NCBI GenBank assembly: GCA_031371615.1
Contig: JANMJY010000202.1
Location: 1 to 13,987, forward strand
DNA from: Gaiellasilicea sp031371615
GTDB lineage: Bacteria; Actinomycetota; Thermoleophilia; Gaiellales; Gaiellaceae
Length of the DNA: 13,987 nucleotides
Direction of reading: 5' to 3'
The notes below the pieces were generated by a model, which was not told the DNA's origin, searched no databases, and saw nothing but the letters and a program-made list of their open reading frames with translations. This document shows, piece after piece, positions 7,127 through 12,013 of the stretch. The translations under genes and the position numbers were made by a program. Every line of letters begins with the position of its first letter. The first letter of the stretch is position 1.

Positions 7127-8086
7127 ATGGACAGGCGCGAGTTCCTCGCAGCGGCTGCGGCGCCGCTCCTCCTCGGCGCGACGCCGGCGTTCGCGCGGCC
7201 GTCCGGCGGCCTCCCACTCGCGCTCGTCACCGCAGATCTCGAATCGAGCATCGTCGCGGTCGAGCTCGTCGGCGGCCGCGTCTACCGGCGCTTGCAGACG
7301 CCCGCCGATCCACGGAGCATCGAGTCGATCGGAGGCACCGGTGCAATCGTCGCCCACACGGGCTCCGGACGGGTGTCGCTCGTCGACTCCCGCCTCGCCG
7401 TGCACGCGATCCGGGGCCCGTTCGAGGCACCCCGCTACTCGGCGGTCTCCGACGACCTTCGCTTTGCCTACGTCAGCGACTCCGGGCGCCACGAAGTGGC
7501 GGTCGTCGACCTGCGCGCCCGCCGGGTCGTGCGGCGGATCCCGGTCGGAGGTCCCGCGCGACACCTCACACTGGACGTGCTCGGCAGGCGGCTCTGGGTC
7601 GTGCTGGGATCGAAGAGCGCGGAGATCGCGATCGTCGGCCTCGATCATCCCCGCGGGCCCCGGGTGGTCGAGCGAGTCCGGCCTCCGTTCCTGGCACACG
7701 ACGTCGGCTACGAGCCCCACGCGGCGCGCGTCTGGGTGACGTCGGGCGACCGCGGCCGGCTCGCGATCTTCGACGACCACAGCCTGCGGCTCGTCCGCAC
7801 CCTCCCCGGAGACGCGCCCCCGCAGCACGTCACGTTCCTCAGTGGCCGCGCGTTCGTGACGAGCGGCGACGACTCCGTCCTCCGCGTGCACGCGCTCGAC
7901 GGGAGGCTGCTTCGGTCCGCGGCGGTGCCGGCCGGCTCGTACAACGTGCAGCAAGGCTTCGGGACGATCCTCACCCCGTCGCTGTCGCAGGGCACTCTCT
8001 GCACGTTCAGTGCGCGTGGAGCGCCGCTCGAACGGGTGCGCGTCGCACGCTCCTCGCACGATGCGTGCTTCGTCATGGTCGCGTGA
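7127..8086 (+). CDS. Tat-exported beta-propeller (YVTN/YncE-like) protein
   Basis: A 319-aa protein starting MDRREFLAAAAAPLLLGATP. The RREFL plus alanine-rich segment and AFA at 21-23 look like a twin-arginine signal with cleavage after about residue 23. The remainder is built of short beta repeats of YVTN style: LVTADLESSIVAVEL, AYVSDSGRHEVAVVDLRARR, RRIPVGGPARHLTLD, RVWVTSGDRGRLAIFDD and AFVTSGDDSVLRVHALDG, about seven blades. Such proteins bind ligands or partners outside the cell and rarely carry catalytic residues; none is evident. It is not closely similar to propellers A and B. It is divergent from B, shares a 90-base promoter region with it, and is followed after 40 bases by the ECF sigma gene. 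No Shine-Dalgarno. Confidence 0.85.
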   Translation: MDRREFLAAAAAPLLLGATPAFARPSGGLPLALVTADLESSIVAVELVGGRVYRRLQTPADPRSIESIGGTGAIVAHTGSGRVSLVDSRLAVHAIRGPFEAPRYSAVSDDLRFAYVSDSGRHEVAVVDLRARRVVRRIPVGGPARHLTLDVLGRRLWVVLGSKSAEIAIVGLDHPRGPRVVERVRPPFLAHDVGYEPHAARVWVTSGDRGRLAIFDDHSLRLVRTLPGDAPPQHVTFLSGRAFVTSGDDSVLRVHALDGRLLRSAAVPAGSYNVQQGFGTILTPSLSQGTLCTFSARGAPLERVRVARSSHDACFVMVA

Positions 8087-8089
8087 CGC

Positions 8090-8118
8090 TGGACCTCCCG
8101 CACGGCGGCAGCCGTACA
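8090..8118 (+). promoter_or_regulatory. Putative autoregulatory ECF promoter of the sigma gene (TGGACC-N17-CGTACA)
   Basis: TGGACC at 8090-8095 begins three bases after the stop of the upstream gene and CGTACA at 8113-8118 follows after 17 bases. Eight bases remain to the ATG at 8127. The block also contains TACAGT (8115-8120), a TANNNT box exactly six bases before the ATG, so a housekeeping -10 may be superimposed. Confidence 0.55.
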
Positions 8119-8126
8119 GTCAGCGG

Positions 8127-8633
8127 ATGGCCGCCGGCCGCGACGAGCGCGCCACCGTGCGCGCGGCGCAGCGAGGGTCCGCCTCGGGGATCGAGGCGCT
8201 CTTTCGGCTGCACTGGCCCCGCGCGTATCGCGCCGCGTTCCTCGTCGTCCACGACGCGGCGGCCGCAGAGGACATCGCGCAGGAGGCCTTCCTGGCCGCG
8301 ATCCGGAACCTCGACGGCTTCGACCGCGGCCGGCCGTTCGGTCCCTGGCTGCACCGGATCGTCGTCAACCGCGCGATCGACTGGACGCGCGCGCGGCAAC
8401 TCCGCGGCGAGGCGGAGCTCGTCGAGCTGGAGGCGCCCGACGCTGCGGCGCCGCTTGACGCGTCGCTGCTCGGGGCTCTGTCCGCACTGCCGCCGGAGCA
8501 CCGAGCGGTGATCGTCCTCCGTCACTTGCTCGAGTACACGCCGGGAGAGATCGCCGAGCTGCTCGGACTGCCGCGAGGAACCGTCAACTCCCGCCTGCGC
8601 CGCGGCCTCGACGCGTTGAAGGAGAGCGTGTGA
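8127..8633 (+). CDS. ECF-type RNA polymerase sigma factor
   Basis: A 168-aa protein with the two-domain ECF layout. Sigma region 2 spans about 21-92, including YRAAFLVVHDAAAAEDIAQE and the -10 recognition helix LDGFDRGRPFGPWLHRIVVN. Region 4 spans about 114-164, including LPPEHRAVIVLRHLLEYTPG and the recognition helix GEIAELLGLPRGTVNSRL. The linker is short and acidic. It directs RNA polymerase to a stress or signal regulon. The ATG at 8127 was chosen because domain 2 follows at a normal distance and promoter blocks end just before it. Its last four bases overlap the start of the membrane propeller, the usual arrangement for a sigma/anti-sigma pair. Confidence 0.95.
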   Translation: MAAGRDERATVRAAQRGSASGIEALFRLHWPRAYRAAFLVVHDAAAAEDIAQEAFLAAIRNLDGFDRGRPFGPWLHRIVVNRAIDWTRARQLRGEAELVELEAPDAAAPLDASLLGALSALPPEHRAVIVLRHLLEYTPGEIAELLGLPRGTVNSRLRRGLDALKESV

Positions 8634-9511
8634 AGAGGGATCTGGAGCGGATCGAGATCGCGGGCGAGCACGAGGCGCGCGAGCGCTCGTGGGCGGTCGT
8701 GCGAGCCGCGTTCGCGGAGCGCGAGCCGCACGCGCCGCGGCGCTCGTGGAAGCCGGTTGCGGCGATCGTTTTCGCGCTCGTGATCGCGGCCGGCTTCCTG
8801 AGCCCGCCGGGGCGCGCCGTGCTGGACAACGTCCGCGAGGCGGTCGGGGTCGAGAAGGCGCAGCCGGCGCTCTTCTCGCTGCCCGCGCCGGGGCGGCTGC
8901 TCGTGATCGCCGACTCGGGCGCGTGGGTGGTGGATGCAGACGGCTCGAAGCGGCGGCTCGGGAGCTATCGCGAGGCGTCCTGGTCGCCCTTCGGCCGCTT
9001 CGTCGCAGCGTCGCGACGTAACGAGCTCGTCGCGCTGACCCCGGGCGGCGAGGTGCGCTGGACCCTCGCTCGCCCGGACGTCCGCTTCCCGCGCTGGGGC
9101 GGCACGAAGACGGACACGCGCATCGCGTACCTCTCGCGCGGCGCACTCCGCGTCGTCGGCGGCGACGGCCGCGGCGACCGCCTGCTCGACCGCCTGGCAG
9201 CCGGGCAGGCCCCCGCCTGGCAGCCGGGCGAGGGGCACCGGCTCGCGTACGCCAGGCGCGACGGCACCGTCCGGGTCCTCGACGCCGATACCGGCGCCGT
9301 GCTCGACCGCGACGCGACACGCTCGCTCGTCGACGCGGCGCCGACCGTCTCGCCGGACGGCCGCTGGCGCGTGGTCGCCTGGGCCGATGCGGATCAGCTC
9401 GTCTTCACGCGCCTGGGCCGGCCCAGGCAGATCCGGGCCGTCTCGAACGTGTCGGCCCAGTTCCGTTCCCGCTCGTTTCCTACGATCAGCGGATGGTGTT
9501 GCGCGCCCTGA
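8630..9511 (+). CDS. Membrane-anchored beta-propeller in anti-sigma position
   Basis: A 293-aa protein starting at GTG 8630, with AAGGAG five bases upstream and the GTGTGA overlap with the sigma gene. Residues 1-40 are a charged cytoplasmic segment, about 41-58 (KPVAAIVFALVIAAGFL) one transmembrane helix, and the rest an outside domain with beta-propeller-like repeats (LLVIADSGAWVVDADGSKRRL, SWSPFGRFVAASR, APTVSPDGRWRVVAW). This topology and tight coupling suggest it restrains the sigma factor through its short N-terminus and senses something with the propeller. That is inference: the zinc-binding HxxxCxxC motif of common anti-sigma factors is absent. The 3' end overlaps the next gene by 19 bases. 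Confidence 0.8.
   Translation: MKRDLERIEIAGEHEARERSWAVVRAAFAEREPHAPRRSWKPVAAIVFALVIAAGFLSPPGRAVLDNVREAVGVEKAQPALFSLPAPGRLLVIADSGAWVVDADGSKRRLGSYREASWSPFGRFVAASRRNELVALTPGGEVRWTLARPDVRFPRWGGTKTDTRIAYLSRGALRVVGGDGRGDRLLDRLAAGQAPAWQPGEGHRLAYARRDGTVRVLDADTGAVLDRDATRSLVDAAPTVSPDGRWRVVAWADADQLVFTRLGRPRQIRAVSNVSAQFRSRSFPTISGWCCAP
9481..9486 (+). promoter_or_regulatory. Leaderless -10 box (TACGAT) for the M14 peptidase gene
   Basis: TACGAT followed by CAGCGG and then ATG at 9493. The context TACnnTCAGCGGATGG is nearly identical to that before the sigma gene (TACAGTCAGCGGATGG). It lies inside the upstream coding region, giving the peptidase its own promoter. Confidence 0.45.
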
Positions 9512-10092
9512 TCCTCGCCGCGCTCCTGGCGGCTCCGGCGCAGCAGCTCGGGCGCTCATACGAGGGCAGGCCGATCGACGTGGTGCACGTCGCGGGCCCG
9601 GGCAAGCGGATCCTCGTCGTCGGCTGCATCCACGGCGACGAGTGCGAGGGAATCGAGGTGACGCGGCTGCTCGAACGGTCGCAGGCCAAGGCCGATCTCT
9701 GGCTCGTCCGTCAGCTGAACCCGGACGGCTACGCGCGCGGCAGCCGAACGAACGCGCACGGAGTCGACCTCAACCGCGACTTCCTCGCCGCAACCCAGCG
9801 CGAGACCCGGATCGTCCGCAAGCTGATCCTGCGCTTGAAGCCGGACGTGACGATCTGGTTCCACCAGCCGCAGGCCGTCGTGCGCGCATGGGGGCCGAGC
9901 CGGGCGACCGCGCGCCGGTACGCCCTGCTCGCCGGGGTGCCCTACCGCGCCTGGGTATGGCCGCCGGGGAGCGCCTCGCGCTGGCAGAACGGGCTCGGCC
10001 AGATCTCCTTCGTCGTCGAGCTCGGCCCGGGCGAGCTGGAGAACGCCGTGGCGCGCCGGCATGCAGCCGCGATCCTTCGCCTGGCGGAGTAG
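9493..10092 (+). CDS. Secreted M14-family zinc peptidase, MpaA-like (murein peptide amidase type)
   Basis: A 199-aa protein with a short signal peptide (residues 1-17, MVLRALILAALLAAPAQ). The zinc ligands are His47 and Glu50 in GCIHGDECEG and His124 in IWFHQPQAVV. NPDGY (76-80), RTNAHGVDLNRDF (85-97) and the catalytic Glu176 in FVVELGPGEL complete the M14 signature. The RSYEGRPI opening and the HQPQ third-ligand motif are closest to MpaA, which cleaves gamma-D-Glu-diaminopimelate bonds in murein peptides; the substrate assignment is inference. Length is short for M14 but all active-site elements are present. It overlaps the end of the propeller/anti-sigma gene, so it may also be read from the sigma operon, linking the system to the cell wall. 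Confidence 0.88.
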   Translation: MVLRALILAALLAAPAQQLGRSYEGRPIDVVHVAGPGKRILVVGCIHGDECEGIEVTRLLERSQAKADLWLVRQLNPDGYARGSRTNAHGVDLNRDFLAATQRETRIVRKLILRLKPDVTIWFHQPQAVVRAWGPSRATARRYALLAGVPYRAWVWPPGSASRWQNGLGQISFVVELGPGELENAVARRHAAAILRLAE

Positions 10093-10095
10093 ATT
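10090..10095 (+). promoter_or_regulatory. Leaderless -10 box (TAGATT) for the selenoprotein gene
   Basis: TAGATT overlaps the TAG stop of the peptidase gene and is followed by six bases and the GTG at 10102. The layout is the same as at 9481, 13884 and 1866, and it decides the start of the peroxiredoxin. Confidence 0.45.
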
Positions 10096-10101
10096 CGGCG
10101 C

Positions 10102-10533
10102 GTGTTCTGGCTCGACAGTGGCAAGGAGACCGAGCTCGAGGAGCTGCTCGAGGCCGGCCCCGTGCTGCTCCTCTTCTACCTCTTCGACTGGTCGCCCACC
10201 TGAACGCAGGAGCTGCGACTCCTGCGTGACAGGAGGGAGGAGTTCGAACGGGCGGGCGTGCGCGTCTTCGGCGTGTCGCGCGACTCGCACTGGTCGCATC
10301 GAGCGTGGAAGGAATCGCTCGGGATCGACGTGGACCTCCTATCGGACTGGAACGGCGCGCTCGCGAAGCACTTCGGCGCTGCGCGCGTCTGGCGCTGGAT
10401 GGATGGCGTTCCGAGGCGAAGCGCGTTCCTCCTCGGCGAGGACGGTACGGTGCTCGGATCGTGGCGGTACGAGGACTCGGACGTGCCCGACTTCGACGAG
10501 CTGCTCGCGGCCGCGCAGGCGTTGCCGCGCTAG
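10102..10533 (+). CDS. Selenocysteine-containing peroxiredoxin (AhpC/TSA redoxin), in-frame TGA read as Sec at residue 34
   Basis: Read through one TGA at 10201-10203, the frame gives 143 aa. The stretch LLLFYLFDWSPT-U-TQELRLLRD aligns with the peroxiredoxin active site FYPxDWSPVCTxEL, with TGA at the peroxidatic cysteine. The family pattern continues after it: VRVFGVSRDSHWSHRAWKES, DVDLLSDWNGALAKHFGA, VPRRSAFLLGEDGTVLGSW and a C-terminal helix. Ser31 takes the conserved Thr/Ser place three residues before the active site; Arg in VPRR may be the conserved active-site Arg. The protein contains no Cys, so Sec would be its only redox residue and it would be a one-Sec enzyme reducing peroxides. 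The N-terminus is about 20 residues shorter than usual. A SECIS-like hairpin follows the TGA. A simple Cys-to-stop mutation is the main alternative. TGA is a normal stop in neighbouring genes, so general recoding is excluded. Confidence 0.82.
10204..10235 (+). promoter_or_regulatory. Candidate bacterial SECIS element downstream of the Sec TGA
   Basis: Hairpin B pairs CTCCTG (10219-10224) with CAGGAG (10230-10235), six pairs with a CGTGA loop starting 21 bases after the TGA. Known bacterial SECIS hairpins have the loop roughly 16-37 bases after UGA and a G in the first two loop bases, which this meets. A competing hairpin A pairs 10204-10212 with 10219-10227, nine perfect pairs and a CTGCGA loop, starting right after the TGA. 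The two cannot form together. Confidence 0.55.
10446..10451 (+). promoter_or_regulatory. Possible -10 box (TACGGT) for the membrane protein gene
   Basis: TACGGT lies nine bases before the GTG at 10461, within the peroxiredoxin coding region. It fits the TANNNT pattern of the window, with slightly longer spacing. It may be chance. Confidence 0.2.
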
Positions 10534-11951
10534 GGGTCGCGCTGTACCTCGGCGCCGGCGTGCTGGCCACCGCACCCGCCGTCTTCAGAACCGATCACTT
10601 CCTCGGCTACGGCGCGCCGCGCGACGGCCGGGTCACGCCCGGCGACCACCTGCAGACGGCCCACAACCTCTGGCTGCCGGGCCATCAGCTCGCCCGCGGG
10701 GCTGCGCCGTGGCTCGACCCGTACAGCTTTCAGCCGGAGGTCGAGCCGCGCGTGAACTTCGCCGGCTGGCCGTTCGCCGCCGTGTACGGGCCCTTGCAAG
10801 CGCTGTTCGGAACGGTCGCGGGCTGGAATCTCTTCGTCCTGCTGACCTACGTCGGCGCCGGCGGCTTCGCGGCGCTCTGGCTGCGCGCGCTCGGCTTGCC
10901 GCTCGGCGCCGCGCTCGTCGGCGGGCTCGCATTCGCGCTCGCGCCGTACCGCGTCGCCCAATCGACCGGACACCTGCTCGGCCCGATCTCGATGCTCCTA
11001 CCGCTCGCACTCTACGGCGTCGAGCGGCGGCAGGCGTGGCTCGCCGCAGCTGCGCTGGCCTCGATCCCACTCTCCGGCCAGGTGCACCTCGCTCTCGGTG
11101 CGATCCCCTTTGTGCTCGCCTACGCGCTCGCGCGCCGACGGCCTTCGCTGGGCGCTGTCGCCGCGGGCGGCGGCGTCGGGGCGGGTGTGATCGTCTGGGC
11201 TCTCTCGCTCCGGGACGCCTCCGAGCGGCCTTTCTCGGAAGTCGAGCGCTACTCGGCCTCGCTCGGCGACTTCGTCAGCCGCGACCCCGACCAGTTCGAG
11301 CGCTTCATCTACCTCGGCTGGCTCCTGCCCGTGCTGGCGCTCGCAGGTCTCGGGTGCTTGTGTTTCAGAAACACAATCTCTTTCTCGCGCGGCCTCGCCG
11401 TCGTACTCGGTCTCGGCGGGCTCGTTCCCTGCCTGCTCGCGCTCGGCTCGAACCTCCCCGGCTACGGCTTGCTCTGGCGACACACGCCCTTCCACGCCAC
11501 CCGCGTCCCGGAGCGCCTGCTCCCGATCGCCTGCCTCTGCCTGGCCGCGCTCGCCGCCGCTGCGATCGCTTGTGTTTCAGAAACACAAGCTCGTTCTCGG
11601 CTCGTCACGGTGGTCGCGGTCGTGCTGATTGCCGCCGACCTCTGGGTGCCGCTCTACGACCCCTTGAACGCGGACGAAGGGAACGCCGTCTACGGCCGGG
11701 TGGCCGCCTTGGCTCCCGGTCGGCTGCTCGAGGTCCCGGTGCTGCCGCCGGACTCGTATGCCGGGAGCGTCTACCTCTACTACGCCATGCAGGCGCCACG
11801 CGAGCGCCCGCTCGGCTACTCGACCGCGGCGCCGCAGGAGGCATTTCGGGCCGCCCGCGAGCTGCCCGCGGCCGCGCGAGAGCTCGGCGTCACCGTCGTC
11901 GTCGAATACACCGAAGGAGCTCCGAGCCGGGTCACATCCCCATCGCGTTAG
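10461..11951 (+). CDS. Polytopic membrane protein, GT-C / YfhO-like glycosyltransferase type
   Basis: A 496-aa protein from GTG 10461 with about ten hydrophobic helices; the first (VAALGVALYLGAGVLATAPAVF, residues 21-42) is followed by a large outside loop containing D62-H and the stretch HNLWLPGHQLARGAAPWLDP, as in GT-C-fold lipid-linked sugar transferases and YfhO-type proteins. A short C-terminal soluble part ends ELGVTVVVEYTEG. Its role would be adding sugars from lipid carriers to cell-envelope products; this is inferred from topology only. GTG 10461 overlaps the peroxiredoxin by 73 bases but is the only start that keeps the first helix; GTG 10560 would cut it in half. Two AT-rich palindromes interrupt loops at about residues 300-306 and 370-377. 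Confidence 0.75.
   Translation: MAVRGLGRARLRRAARGRAGVAALGVALYLGAGVLATAPAVFRTDHFLGYGAPRDGRVTPGDHLQTAHNLWLPGHQLARGAAPWLDPYSFQPEVEPRVNFAGWPFAAVYGPLQALFGTVAGWNLFVLLTYVGAGGFAALWLRALGLPLGAALVGGLAFALAPYRVAQSTGHLLGPISMLLPLALYGVERRQAWLAAAALASIPLSGQVHLALGAIPFVLAYALARRRPSLGAVAAGGGVGAGVIVWALSLRDASERPFSEVERYSASLGDFVSRDPDQFERFIYLGWLLPVLALAGLGCLCFRNTISFSRGLAVVLGLGGLVPCLLALGSNLPGYGLLWRHTPFHATRVPERLLPIACLCLAALAAAAIACVSETQARSRLVTVVAVVLIAADLWVPLYDPLNADEGNAVYGRVAALAPGRLLEVPVLPPDSYAGSVYLYYAMQAPRERPLGYSTAAPQEAFRAARELPAAARELGVTVVVEYTEGAPSRVTSPSR
11358..11376. repeat. AT-rich palindromic repeat, copy 1
   Basis: TTGTGTTTCAGAAACACAA is a perfect inverted repeat of nine bases around a single A. It is far more AT-rich than its surroundings and lies within the membrane protein gene, read there as LCFRNT. 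A bare GC precedes it and CTC-TTCTCG follows, both shared with copy 2. Confidence 0.85.
11568..11590. repeat. AT-rich palindromic repeat, copy 2
   Basis: The same 19-base core lies at 11570-11588, extended by GC on the left and GC on the right to an 11-1-11 perfect palindrome. It sits 212 bases downstream of copy 1 in a different reading frame (CVSETQ). Flanking similarity extends the shared unit to about 32 bases (NCTCNTTCTCG after the core in both). Confidence 0.85.
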
Positions 11952-11969
11952 CAACCACGGTGGGGCTCT

Positions 11970-12007
11970 GACGGTGCGGCGGCCTCGGCCGAGGCCGCCG
12001 CACCGTC
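11970..12007. terminator. Bidirectional terminator-like palindrome
   Basis: A perfect 38-base palindrome: the 19-base arm begins GACGGTGCGGCGGCC and its exact complement ends at 12007. It fills most of the 62-base gap between the convergent membrane protein and secreted protein genes. No T-tract follows on either side, so it would work as a strong hairpin stop or mRNA 3' protector for both transcripts. Confidence 0.75.
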
Positions 12008-12013
12008 GTCTCG

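Noticed and set aside
7037..8059. Long minus-strand open frame continuing upstream of propeller B
   Set aside because: It is opposite the Tat-type propeller gene, and a strong Shine-Dalgarno plus signal peptide sets the start at 7036.
10258..10533. A 91-codon frame starting at GTG 10258 as a free-standing small protein
   Set aside because: It is the second half of the peroxiredoxin; it lacks the active site and the first strands, and homology continues upstream across the TGA.
10102..10533. Peroxiredoxin pseudogene or reassigned TGA
   Set aside because: No other lesion is seen, the TGA is exactly at the catalytic position, and TGA ends neighbouring genes (1380, 2957, 8086, 9511), so reassignment is excluded. 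A recent Cys-to-stop mutation cannot be ruled out by sequence alone.
10061..11971. A 636-codon plus-strand frame across the peroxiredoxin and membrane genes
   Set aside because: It is Arg/Ala-rich low-complexity translation, typical of a shadow frame in GC-rich DNA, while the two other frames show clear protein features.
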